Shown here piece after piece: positions 15,101-24,586 of a stretch of 64,000 nucleotides of DNA; the stretch's first letter is position 1; the number at the start of each line of letters is the position of its first letter. Under the pieces are notes generated by a model. That model was not told where the DNA came from, searched no databases, and saw nothing but the letters and a program-made list of their open reading frames with translations. The position numbers were made by a program, and so were the translations under genes. This DNA is from Avena insularis (Eukaryota; Streptophyta; Magnoliopsida; Poales; Poaceae): assembly GCA_023614405.1 (NCBI GenBank), contig CM042688.1:383271331-383335330 (forward strand), given 5' to 3'.

Positions 15101-15745
15101 GAGTCTTAGTAGGAGTGTTCTTTTCATAAACCACAACTAGAGTCATTGCATGCGTGTTGTTTTCATAAACCACATGGATCCACTAGAGTCATTGCATGTG
15201 TTCTTTTCATAAACCACAACTAGAGTCATTGCATGTGTGTTCTTTTCATAAACCACAACTAGAGTCATTGCATGTGTGTTCTTTTCATAAATCACATGGA
15301 TCTTCTAGAGTTCATTGCATGTGTGTTCTTTTCATAAACCACATGTATCAACTAGAGTCATTGCATGTGTGTTCTTTTCATAAACCACATGGATCCACCA
15401 GAGTCATTGCATGTGTGTTATTTTCATAAACCACATGGATCCACTAGAGTCATTGCATGTGTGTTCTTTCCATAAACCACAACTAGAGTCATTGCATCTG
15501 TGTTCTTTTCATAAACCACAATTAGAGTCATTGCATGTGTGTTCTTTTCATAAACCACAACTAGAGTCCATTGCAAATGTGTTCTTTTCATAAACCACAT
15601 GGATCTACTAGAGTTCATTGCATGTGTGTTCTTTTCATAAACCACATGGATCCACTAGAGTTAATTGCATATGTGTTCTTTTCATAAACCACATCTAGTG
15701 TCATTGCATGTGTGTTCTTTTCATAAACCACAACTAGAGTTCATT
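9151..15745 (+). repeat. 8.6-kb higher-order repeat, copy 2, truncated by the retro-island
   Basis: It parallels copy 1 at an offset of about 8,600 bp up to about 14.2 kb, then parallels 8.1-9.1 kb at about 6,099 because it lacks the extra 2.5-kb segment. It breaks off in the middle of a monomer (…GAGTTCATT, ending 15745). In the equivalent position of other units (for example near 4891, 13500, 56470 and 61280) the array continues with GTAGGTGTG; that continuation is absent here. Confidence 0.87.
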
Positions 15746-17699
15746 TGTGTATGTAGTTGATCCCTTCGCCTGCCGATTACGCCGCCCGTTTTTATGAGCA
15801 ATCGTACAATAGTACATCAGAGCCATTCCATCTAAAAAGAAAGGAAATATAGCAACGCCATACGGCAAGATCCAAATATCCTAGATAGATATAATAGTTT
15901 AGGATATCTCCTCATACATCAAACATCAGAGTATCAGGCGGAAGCGGAAGACAAAATCCGAGTACGGATAAGAAGCAAATCGGCATCAGATGCCCCATAA
16001 ATAAGCAAATCCCGCCCATAGATCTCACGGATCCCCGTTCCCGGAATCTCTACATCGAATGATTGTTGCCCATATCGTCCGTCTCTTCCAACCAGTATCC
16101 ATCTTGTGAGTGTACCTGTTCATCTGAATCAAACAATTTATCGTGTGAGACCCTAGGGGTACTCAGCAAGTCTTTATGCCTCTAAAGGGGACACAACCTG
16201 GGGTGACGCAATTGCAGCAAAAGATAAACCCTAGCAATTCTATAGATACTCGCTAACCATCCGCCTAACCAGAGATAGACGGATGTCCATGAATTAATAA
16301 CAACAGTTATAACGGTAATATCCACAGATCCATCCTCCTCCTCGCTTACCGACAAGGAAGCGGACGAACAACCCCCCATCCGTTGACAGTTTTATTATCC
16401 ATTCCATGAGTGTTGCACTATTTACTAGTCAGGTACTTAGTCAAATTAAGAGCGGTACTTTAGTTATACTTGTCTATGATCGAGAAACTGTGCTCCAAGT
16501 CGTCCATAACCGCGGACACGGCTTTCAGAAAGTTTTACCCTGCAGGGGTGCACAAATAGCAACACACACTCGATCAACCTCGGAAAAACCAAATCAAAAC
16601 CCAACGAGGCGATCCACGACAAAGCAATTACAGGATTGAAATATTTCAGGCCACCCCATTAAGCTACCCTAGCGAAGTTGGCCGGCTCTGAGACGGACTC
16701 AAGGTTTGTGTGGGCCAGTACGACTGGGAACCCGAAGTGTGGGATTGTCGTCTGACAGCGTGTCACGGCCTAAAAAGTCTAAAGAGGTGCATTACCTCGC
16801 ACAATTTTAAATAAAGCGGTAAAGCATGGCATAAGTAATGGATAGTAAATAAAACCTCAAACTAGTTTGTGGCCCCAAGAAATAAGAATGAATCAAGCTC
16901 GGCTCAGGGGGGTTCATAAGCCTCTCGGATGTGGATAGCGCGAATATTCAAGGAACAGGAATCAAGTACTCGGGGTCCTACGGGACACAAGTGAGCATAA
17001 AAAACCAAATAGCAGATATTGCTCACCGGTGCCACTTTCATTAGTTATCCCATTACTACTCAGGTTAAGTTGTTTAGGTACCTCGTTATCCATCAGACAC
17101 TCACATACCCTACACATGCTGTTCTACGACTCGCATGGCTCAAACAACTCCTGTAGTAATGGCTCATGGGATGGAGGAACAAGCTTCGGTGGGGTTTAAA
17201 AGTAAAGGCTATGCAATACTTGGGATTCAATTTAATGCAATCGCGACTCAATGATGCAAGAATAAGATAGAGGCAATAGGTAATATATGTATGCAAGCAT
17301 GTGGTAGTGCTTGCCTGGCAGCTCAGTTGAAGCGAGAGAAGGATCTGGGTAGTGCTCCTGGGTCTCTTGGTATATCCCCTGCTCAGCGTCTATTCGAAGA
17401 AGAACCAAACACACAAGGGCCAACATAAATAAAGTGCACAAGCATATGAATAAAATGCGACAAGCAAACAATCATGCCATGATGAATGATGCACAATTTG
17501 CATGGCAATAATGTAGCATGGCATGGGTGAGGTGTGGAATACAAGAAATAAACATTTTATTGAGTGTTAGTCACATTTTAACCTCATAAAAGTTGCTGTA
17601 CACTTTATATTTGTATGATGCATGCTGCCAAACAGAACATGGAATGCATAAACAGAAAGGTCTCGTCGAGCTAATCATTTTAGACATATCATTTGTTAA

Positions 17700-17960
17700 A
17701 TTTGGAGTTATAAAACAAAAGTTATTAATTAATTAAGAAAAAGGGCATTTTATTGTAATTTTAATCAACTTGGAAATTAAAGTGTTCAAAATATATTTTG
17801 GAGGGCATATTTGAATTCCTCTCATTTTTCTGATTTCAAAACATATATTATTTGTATTATTTGGAAAGATATTTGAAAAGTTATTTAAAACAGATTTAAA
17901 ATTTGAATTTAATTTAATTTGGAAAAGTTTGGAATTAAAACAGAAAAGCAACAATACTTT
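17700..17960. other. AT-rich stretch inside the minus-strand LTR
   Basis: Dominated by A/T runs (TTAATTAATTAAG, repeated AATTTAATTT). No open frame of note and no recognisable signal. It sits immediately past the GC-rich zone on the minus strand. Confidence 0.6.
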
Positions 17961-17999
17961 TCTCACTCAGAATCTGAGACCCAGCCGACGGGTGGGCCA

Positions 18000-19030
18000 G
18001 CTGTTGGGTGACACGGTATGAACAGGGTTTTCTCACTGCGAGCTGAGCTAGCCTCAGTGAATGACAGGTGGGGCCGGAGAACACGCGGACCCACACACGG
18101 GCGCGCCAGCGGGGACGCGACACGTGGGGCATCCGTGGGAGTGCGGGTTACGTGCTAACATCTGCGGGGGTGTTTTTGCAAAGCGGGCAGGGCGGCTGAC
18201 GGTGGGGCTCTGCGGGCTGCGGGTTGAGCGAAAACAAAAAGGGAGGGCTAAACTGCAAAACAGCGTCGCGGTACTGTGGATCTTCGTCTCCACGGTCTGA
18301 CGGAAAAGATCGCGCGTGGTGCAGAGCGGGGGGGATTCGAACACGGGACCTGGCGTGCGCGCGCGGAGGCGGCAGCCACTGCGGTGGGCTAGGGTTAGTG
18401 TCCGGGGGTGGACGGGGCCTAGATGGGGTTTCTGCGCGACGGCGAGCTTAGCAGCAGACGGCGCCGCTTTGCTCGATGAAAGCGGCATGACGAAGCGCCA
18501 AGCAATGAGCATGTCCAGGAGGGAGAAGAGCTCACCGCGGGGTGGCCGGCGGAGGTGGATCGGGCTGGGAGACGACGGTTCGGCGAGGAAGCAGAGGCCG
18601 GGCGGAGCTAGGGTTTCGGTGGGCGTCTCGGCGTGCAGCGGCGGTGCAGGCCTCCTCCTCCTCGCTGGCGGGTTCGGGGCGATGCAGGGACAGGTCCTTG
18701 GTCTCCACGATCACCACCACGTCGAGCTTGACGGCCGGATCGACGAGGGCGACGATATGCTGGCGGTGGCCGGCGAGAGAGGGCGGTGTCGGTGCAGACG
18801 AAGGGAGGAAGGCCAGGGCGCCTCGGGCAGATTTGGAGAGGCCAGAGGAGAGCCGTGTGGTTAAAGAGAAAGGAGGGAGGGGAGGAGCGTGTGGGCGCGG
18901 GGTAGATGGAAAAGGTGGCCTCGGGTGCCACCTTTCCCTCCTCCTACTCACGTGCTCGAGCTGGGAGGCCAGGGCAGGTAGGCAGCTGGCAGGTGGGACA
19001 GGGTGAGGCCAAGGAGAGGAGAGGTAGGTC
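18000..19030 (-). other. GC-rich leader-like zone of the minus-strand LTR (not a gene)
   Basis: GC content rises sharply and long open frames appear in several frames on both strands. These are compositional: they overlap heavily, show no conserved domain I can recognise, and sit within an LTR. On the minus strand the order is TTAAA (18865-18861), about 330 bp of C/T- and G/C-rich sequence, then a GTGAGC donor-like hexamer (18535-18530). This resembles a transcription start plus untranslated leader. The promoter reading is inference. Confidence 0.5.
18333..18391 (-). other. tRNA-like A-box/B-box pair inside the LTR
   Basis: On the minus strand TAGCCCACCGCAGTGGC (18391-18375) resembles a polymerase III A box, and TGTTCGAATCC (18343-18333) differs from the B-box consensus by one base. 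The spacing of about 30 bp is normal for a tRNA gene. The flanks of the TTCGAAT loop pair poorly as a T stem and I could not fold a full cloverleaf, so this is a degenerate tRNA-like motif, not a tRNA gene. Confidence 0.3.
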
Positions 19031-19580
19031 CGGGGTGGGGCTAGCTGGCAGGTAGAGAAGAGAGAGGGTAGGGAGAGAGGAGGCTCGGGTGTAGCTCGGT
19101 TAGGAGCTAGGGTTTGCTAGGGGGGTATGGCTCGGGTTAGGGCTTGGTGTGGTGGTAGCTAGGTGGGTCCAGGGTGGTCAGGTGGGGCCAGCTAGGTAGA
19201 GAGAAGAGAGAGGACGAGAGAGAGGGTGAGAGCTAGGGAGGCTCGGTTTAGGGTTTAGGAGAGAGGGGTATGGTGATGATGGGGTAGGTGAATAGGGAGG
19301 ATCTTAGATAGAGGATAAGAGAGAGAGGGTGATGGTTTAGGGTTTTAGAAGCTTGCATGCTCCAACCTAGATCAAGCAAGAATGGTGGAAAAAGTGTGGG
19401 GTTTGGGTTTTAGAAAAGATCCACTTGATCAAGCATATATGGAGGTGAAAGGGAGGGGAAGATGAGGAATAGAGAGAGAGATGAGGTAGGTTGTGGATCT
19501 TAGCAAGACCAAACTAGATTAAGCCCAAGAGAGGGATAGAGAGAGAGGAGAGATGAAGATGAGGTAGGGTGGAAGATGAT
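19011..19580 (+). repeat. GA-rich (CT-rich on the coding strand of the LTR) low-complexity tract
   Basis: Many runs such as GAGAGAAGAGAGAGG and AGAGAGAGAGATGAGG, interspersed with copies of GCTAGGGTTT-like and GCTCGG words. On the minus strand this is a CT-rich tract upstream of the GC-rich zone, a composition common in long grass LTR leaders. No coding potential. Confidence 0.6.
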
Positions 19581-20374
19581 CCATTCAAAAGACCAAATAA
19601 AAACCAAGGAGGGCAAAAATATGGAGAGGGTTGCATGGCCCATGCATAATATTAATACTAGGTTTCATCTTGTGAAAACAACATAAATATCCATGGCATT
19701 TATACCTATGCATTCCAAAAATATGGAATAAGCCAAACTAGAAGAAGTGGAAGGATGCCCCATGTGGAGTAGTTGGAGATGACCACATTTGAATAGAAAT
19801 GGGACTTGCTAGTGTGTATGTGCCACTAGGTATTTAATAAGCCCAAGAATATTCCAACATGACAATAACCCCAAAACAACCCATATGGAAGCTAGGAAAA
19901 GGTTCCACTCACAAGGCATGCAAAGGTGGCCATGTGGCTCTCATAAACCAATAATGTGGAAACAATATGGTGCAAATATGAGAGCATGTGGAGATAGAAT
20001 TGGATCCATCCCAACCCACATGAGCTAGAGGTAAACCCAATAAAGTGCAAAGCTCATATTTAGTTGGATGGTGGAATATATGGGGTGGTGACAAGAAAGG
20101 TGGTGGAGTTAATAAAAGATATGCCCCCAACTCAACTTGGGCATTAAACATTATATCAATAACCAAATACAATATCAAGAGGCGAATACAATTAATAATG
20201 CATATGTGAGAAGAACCAAATTAAAAGGGGTTTTATATGATGCTCAAATGCAATGTGGCATGATGACATGAGCATGATATAATGATGATGCAACAATTAT
20301 ATATAGGAAGCAACCATATATATAGACTAGGCTAGTAGCATTGCAATTGTTAGACAATTGGGATGCTACAGACT

Positions 20375-20721
20375 GATCCCATGGTGGCCAATGATTGGCT
20401 ACGTTCTGTGAACAAAGACTTAGTGACCGTAATGCCACGGATGATGAAAAGTCAGGTTCGCAGACATACATTGGAAGGACCAGCCGCATGGTGGGACAAC
20501 TTCGGATCACCACCCCTATCGATGAGGTGACTTGGGCTATCTTTGAAGATGGCTTCGACTACTCATATCTCACCAGGAATGATGAGCCTGAAAAGAAGGA
20601 ATTTCACAACACAAGCGGCGCCACCACAGCGTGGCTAAATATATAGAAGAGTTCAACAATCGCGCTATGCACCGGATGAGGTTGACACAGATGCCAAAAG
20701 AAAGGAAAAGTTTCTGGAGGC
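20375..20721 (+). pseudogene. gag: gag capsid-region remnant, multiply frameshifted
   Basis: Conserved grass Ty3/gypsy gag words can be read but in changing frames: DPMVANDWL (from 20375) and LEGPAAWW (20471-20494) in one frame, PIDEVTWAIFEDGF (about 20515-20556) in the next, EEFNN (about 20648-20662) in a third, and DEVDTDAKRKEKFLE (from 20675) back in the first, before joining the frame used from 20722. At least four net frame changes therefore fall within about 350 bp, so this part is far more decayed than the downstream pol. The N-terminal part of gag is absent because the element is cut at 20371. Confidence 0.85.
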
Positions 20722-21786
20722 TTGAATGATGAGCTGAATCTGCAGCTGTCTGTGGCATATGTTCCAACTTATCAGTCGCTGTGTGACAAGGCTGTTATTG
20801 TGGAGAATAAAATGAAGCAAGTCGAGAGTAGAAAGAGGAAACACTCCGACAAGCACAGCTCGGGATCGTCTCATAAACGATCTCACTATGATGATAGTGT
20901 CAGCTCAGGATCCCACAAGCATGGGAAATTTAACAAGCACCACAACCACAACCGTCATGACAACAAGCATCATCGCAGTCATGAAAATGATAAGTACAAG
21001 AATCACAAGAGTGGACATAAGAGCCACCACAGTGGAAGTGGAAGTGGAAACCAGCCTAAAAGGGACATCAGTCAGGTTGAATGCTTCAAATGCAAGAAGC
21101 TGGGGCATTATGCTAATGAGTGCCCTGAAAAGAAAGTTGAAGGACCTAACAAGCCCAATCCTTTTCAGAAAGGACAGGTTAACCACATCAATGTGGAAGA
21201 TGTCTATGAAGAGCCTGATGCTGTTGCTGGTAAGTTCAGACTCAATTCCATTACAGCATTTGTACTCTTTGACACTGGTGCATCTCATTCATTCATATCA
21301 AAAGCATTTGTTGATAGAAACGGGTTTGCATCTGAAAACATTGGGTGTCCGATAAAAGTTAGCTCTCCGGGTGGAGATATGATAGTGAGTCTTGGATGCC
21401 GGGATCTAGTCATAGAGATCGGAAAACATAAGTTTCCAGTGAACCTAATAATCCTAAATTCCCAAGGATTGGATGTGATTTTGGGAATGGATTGGATGGC
21501 TAAGTATGAGGGAGTACTAGATTGTGCTAATCGCACAGTTGCACTCACAACCCCTGAAGGTAAGAGGATAAAAGTCAAATCCGATTTTGAATCTAAAGGA
21601 AGTAAGCTGAATTCTCTTAAGGGGGTTAGCATGGACACTGTGCCAATTGTGTGTGAATATCCGGATGTGTTTCCGGAAGAGTTACCGGGAATGCCACCAG
21701 ATAGATATGTAGAGTTTATAATAGATTTGGTACCGTGTTCGGACCAAGAGCAAAGAGGCCTTATAAAATGTCAGTTGACGAACTAA
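20722..21786 (+). pseudogene. gag-pro: gag C-terminus (nucleocapsid) and aspartic protease, open frame ending in a frameshift
   Basis: An open frame of 354 codons. Residues 1-40 are the end of the capsid-like region. Residues ~40-115 form a very basic, His/Lys/Ser-rich nucleic-acid-binding stretch. A CCHC zinc knuckle, CFKCKKLGHYANEC, lies at residues 121-134 (C-x2-C-x4-H-x4-C). The protease active site DTGASHSFIS starts at residue 184, and the downstream ILGMDW motif (about residue 253) is the family's second conserved protease segment. The first Met of this frame is not a true start; it is simply where the frame opens after upstream damage. Near 21740 the frame shifts: the last ~20 residues are out-of-frame, and the reading continues in the frame of the next entry. 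In related elements gag and pol are one long frame. Confidence 0.9.
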
Positions 21787-22865
21787 AGGAACTCAAGAAA
21801 AAACTTGGAGAACAATTGCAGAAAGGATTCATCCAGCCAAGTTCTTCATCTTGGGGAGCTCCAGTTTTATTCATGGAAAAGAGAGATAGAACTCAAAGAT
21901 TATGCATAGATTACCGTTCTCTCAACGAGGTAACCATCAAGAACAAATATCCTTTGCCAAGAATCAACGACTTGTTTGATCAGCTAGAAGGAGCACGTGT
22001 GTTCTCGAAGATTGATCTTCGGTCAGGCTATTTTCAACTCAAGATAAGAGAGCAAGACATACCTAAAACAGCATTCACCACAAGGTATGGATTGTATGAG
22101 TACACTGTGATGCCTTTTGGTTTAACCAACGCCCAAAGATACTTCATGAATATGATGAACAAAGTGTTCATGGAATTTCTCGACAAGTTCGTTGTCGTTT
22201 TCATCGATGACATCTTAGTCTACTCCAAGAGCAAGGAAGAGCATGAAAGACATCTACGCTTGATACTTGAGAAACTGAGGGAACATAAGCTTTATGCCAA
22301 ATTCAGCAAGTGTGAGTTTTGGTTAGAGGAAGTTGGATTTCTTGGTCATGTTATGACAAAGGACGGTGTAGCAGTTGATCCTGCTAAAGTTTCAGCTGTG
22401 ATAGAATGGGAATCTCCTAAGAACGTAAAAGAGGTTCGTAGTTTCCTTGGTTTAGCAGGATACTACAGAAGATTCATAGAAAAATTTTCAAAGGTTGCCA
22501 AACCAATGACAGAATTGTTAAAGAAAGATAAGAAATTTGCTTGGTCTGAAGGTTGTGAACTCAGCTTTCAAGAATTAAAGAAGAGACTTGTGTTAGCACC
22601 ATTTCTGTGCCTACCAGACTTGGAAAAGGATTTCCAAGTGTATTGTGATGCTTCTCATCAAGGATTAGGTGCCGTACTTATGCAAGGCGGAAAAGTTGTG
22701 GCTTATGCCTCGAGACAACTCAAAACTCATGAAGTAAATTATCCTACTCATGATTTAGAGTTAGCCGTTGTTGTCCATGCACTCAAAACATGGAGACATT
22801 ACCTTTTGGGAAAACGTTGTGAAGTATTCACCAATCATAAGAGTTTGAAGTATATCTTCACCTAG
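21735..22865 (+). pseudogene. pol (RT-RH): Reverse transcriptase and start of RNase H, ends at an internal stop
   Basis: Open for 376 codons. It carries the classic Ty3/gypsy RT blocks: substrate-binding region with WGAPVLF and [20 protein letters not shown] (residues ~42-76), [19 protein letters not shown], and the catalytic FIDDIL with F156-I157-D158-D159. RNase H follows, with [13 protein letters not shown] (catalytic-type Asp at residue 305) and [24 protein letters not shown] at 22863-22865 interrupts RNase H at a spot where relatives have a glutamine codon, a single C-to-T difference. The same frame continues directly after the stop with MRQRRWLELIKDYD. All core RT residues I can see are intact; the gene is nonetheless broken. 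Confidence 0.93.
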
Positions 22866-23126
22866 AAGGAAATTAATATGAGACAAAGGAGATGGCTAGA
22901 ACTTATCAAGGATTACGACTTGAGTTTGCAATATCATCCTGGTAAAGCAAATGTAGTAGCAGATGCTCTAAGTCGTAAGGCGTTTGTAAATGGCCTTACC
23001 AATGGTGAATTGCCAGATGACTTGTGTAAGCAATTCAAGGAACTCAGGTTAGAGATTGTGCCAGAAGGACATCTCATGTCTTTGGATATTCAACCCACTC
23101 TGTTGGATAAGATTAAAGAAGCCTAA
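22866..23126 (+). pseudogene. pol (RH): RNase H end and RH-integrase connection, ends at an internal stop
   Basis: It continues the frame of the RT/RNase H segment after the TAG. RQRRWLELIKDYD and YHPGKANVVADALSRK close the RNase H domain, the latter being one of the most conserved strings in plant Ty3/gypsy elements. The rest is the poorly conserved linker to integrase. A TAA at 23124-23126 stops it, and the same frame resumes at 23127 with a reading that fits the family linker. Like the upstream stop, this one can be explained by one C-to-T change in a CAA codon; that is inference from the family pattern. Confidence 0.85.
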
Positions 23127-23437
23127 AAGACGGATAAAGAAATCGAAGAGATTAAGGAAAGGATTAGCCAAGGGAAAGCTAAAAGTTTCCATATAGATGA
23201 ACAAGGTACTTTATGGCACGGGAAACGTATTTGTGTTCCACAAGATCCGGAATTGTGGAAACTGATTCTACAAGAAGCCCATAACTCTCCATATTCTATT
23301 CACCCGGGAAACACCAAAATGTACATGGATATGAAAGAAAGATTTTGGTGGAACAATCTCAAAAGGGACATCGCCGAACACATTGCTTTGTGTGATGTGT
23401 GTAGTAGAGTGAAAGCGAGTATCGAAAACCAGCAGGT
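23127..23437 (+). pseudogene. pol (INT-N): Integrase N-terminal zinc-binding domain, frameshifted at its end
   Basis: In frame with the preceding segment. An HHCC zinc finger is complete: His codons at 23280 and 23301 and Cys codons at 23391 and 23400, giving H-x6-H-x29-C-x2-C. Between them lie HPGNTKMYMDMKERFWW and AEHIALCDVC, typical of Ty3/gypsy integrases. Just after VKA at about 23413 the reading leaves the family frame. The family-like sequence (LLQPMPIPEW) resumes one base out of register, leading into the catalytic core segment. A frameshift of one base therefore lies at about 23413-23423. Confidence 0.88.
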
Positions 23438-24514
23438 TTGCTTCAACCAATGCCTATTCCTGAATGGAAGTGGGAAAATATTGGTATGGATTTCATTACC
23501 GGATTACCAAGGACCAGGTCAGGGTATGATTCCATATGGGTAGTAGTGGATCGCCTAACTAAAGTGGCCCATTTTATACCCATAAAGACAACTTATACCA
23601 GTGCCAAGTTAGCCAAAATCTACATGAGCAGAATTGTATGCCTTCACGGTGTGCCTAAGAGTATTGTGTCTGATAGAGGAACTCAGTTCACTTCTCACTT
23701 TTGGAGACAGCTTCATGAATCTTTAGGAACGAGGTTGGAATTCAGCACGGATTTTCATCCTCAAACGGATGGACAAACGGAAAGGACTAACCAAATTCTT
23801 GAAGACATGTTGAGGGCATGTGCCCTAGACTATGGAGCAAGTTGGGATGAAAGTCTGCCTTACGCAGAGTTCTCTTACAATAACAGTTACCAATCTAGCA
23901 TTGGGATGGCACCATTTGAGTTTCTCTACGGAAGGAAGTGTACCACCCCATTGCTATGGAATGGTGTGGGAGAAAGAAGTTTGTTTGGACCAGATCTTAT
24001 CAAAGACGCCGAAGAAAAGGTCAAATTGGTTAGGGACAGGTTGAAGATAGCACAGTCCCGACAGAAAAGCTACGCGGATTCTAAGCGTAGAGAAGTCACC
24101 TACGAAGTTGGGGATAGAGCTTATCTTAGAGTATCACCACTTCGTGGAGTGAAAAGATTTGGAGTCAAAGGAAAGTTGGCACCAAGATATGTTGGGCCAT
24201 TCAACATTCTAAGTCGCAAGGGAGAAGTTGCATATGAAATCGAACTGCCAGCATCTTTATTAGCAGTCCATAATGTTTTTCATGTGAGTCAGCTTAAGAA
24301 ATGTCACCCGGAAATGGAAGAATCTTCTTTGAAGGATACCATATCTTTGGAAGAAGTTCAACTAGAAAGTGATCTCACCTATGAAGAAAAGCCTGTCAAG
24401 ATTCTTGAGACCGCAGAAAGAGTCACGAGGACAAAAACTATCAAGTTTTGCAAAGTGCAATGGAATCATCATTCCGAAGAAGAAGCAACATGGGAAAGAG
24501 AAGATGATCTTTGA
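23438..24514 (+). pseudogene. pol (INT-CHD): Integrase catalytic core, C-terminal domain and chromodomain
   Basis: Open for 358 codons; the first Met is internal to the original polyprotein. The catalytic triad is visible as D18 (GMDFITGLP), D79 (VSDRGTQFTSHFW) and E115 (FHPQTDGQTERTN), a D-D-35-E arrangement. The C-terminal region has the GPF/Y-type segment (GKLAPRYVGPFNIL) and VFHVSQLKKC. Residues ~312-358 form a chromodomain-like unit (KPVKILETAERV, then VQWNHHSEEEATWERE), the hallmark of chromoviruses, which is thought to guide integration toward particular chromatin. A TGA at 24512-24514 ends the frame within or just after the chromodomain; family-like sequence continues downstream out of frame. 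The insertion into satellite heterochromatin is compatible with chromodomain targeting, but this is inference. Confidence 0.92.
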
Positions 24515-24586
24515 AAAGACCACCCTCACCTATTTGCTAGCCAATCCGAATCTCGAGGGCGAGATTCACCTTAAGGGGGTTAGATT
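24515..24586 (+). other. Decayed polyprotein tail and polypurine tract before the 3' LTR
   Basis: Between the stop at 24514 and the LTR start there is a short remnant of the C-terminal tail, then TTAAGGGGGTTAGATT at 24571-24586. The purine run AAGGGGG sits a few bases before the LTR and is the expected plus-strand primer, although it is interrupted by TT. The TG of the LTR begins at 24587. Confidence 0.65.

Larger units (their letters stand above)
1..15745 (+). repeat. Left satellite array, 39/46-bp minisatellite
   Basis: Uninterrupted tandem repeats. Each monomer has a ~30-bp core beginning CATTGCATGTGTG and ending TTTTCATAAACCAC, then a tail. Short tails (for example AACTAGAGT or AGCTAGAGT) give about 39 bp; long tails (for example ATGGATCCACCAGAGT) give about 46 bp. 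A variant with an extra T (GAGTTCATT) gives 40 or 47 bp. All monomers face the same way. No unrelated sequence of any length interrupts the array before 15746. I do not recognise the family by name. The small open frames on both strands are by-products of the repeat: 39 is a multiple of 3, so runs of short monomers stay open. Confidence 0.97.
15746..20370 (-). mobile_element. Long LTR on the minus strand (~4.6 kb), solo or remnant
   Basis: Read on the minus strand, it begins at 20370 with TGTAGCATCCC, a start typical of long grass Ty3/gypsy LTRs and one mismatch from the start of the plus-strand LTR at 24587 (TGTAACATCCC). It then passes through AT-rich sequence, a CT-rich leader-like zone (about 19.6-19.0 kb), a GC-rich zone (about 19.0-18.0 kb) and AT-rich sequence (about 17.96-17.5 kb), and finishes CTACATACACA next to satellite. 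TG and CA termini are present. No gag or pol remains are seen inside it, so it fits a lone LTR. It could instead be a truncated larger element whose left edge is a random break. Confidence 0.7.

Noticed and set aside
158..15645. Dozens of 60-118-residue open frames in the satellite, on both strands
   Set aside because: They are the repeat read in frame. Start and stop positions follow tail length, the 'proteins' are perfect monomer translations, and no domain, codon bias or promoter is associated with them.
18333..18391. Functional tRNA gene on the minus strand
   Set aside because: A- and B-box-like strings are present, but the T stem pairs badly and no acceptor or anticodon arm could be folded by eye. 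Kept only as a motif.
18054..19006. Overlapping open frames of 75-182 codons in GC-rich sequence
   Set aside because: They overlap on both strands within an LTR, with biased Arg/Pro/Gly/Ser composition and no recognisable domain. They reflect high GC content, not a gene.
15746..20370. Simple solo LTR with target-site duplication inserted into the gag of the plus-strand element
   Set aside because: The five bases flanking each edge differ (TCATT versus GACTG), and the left side is satellite, not the missing gag or 5' LTR.
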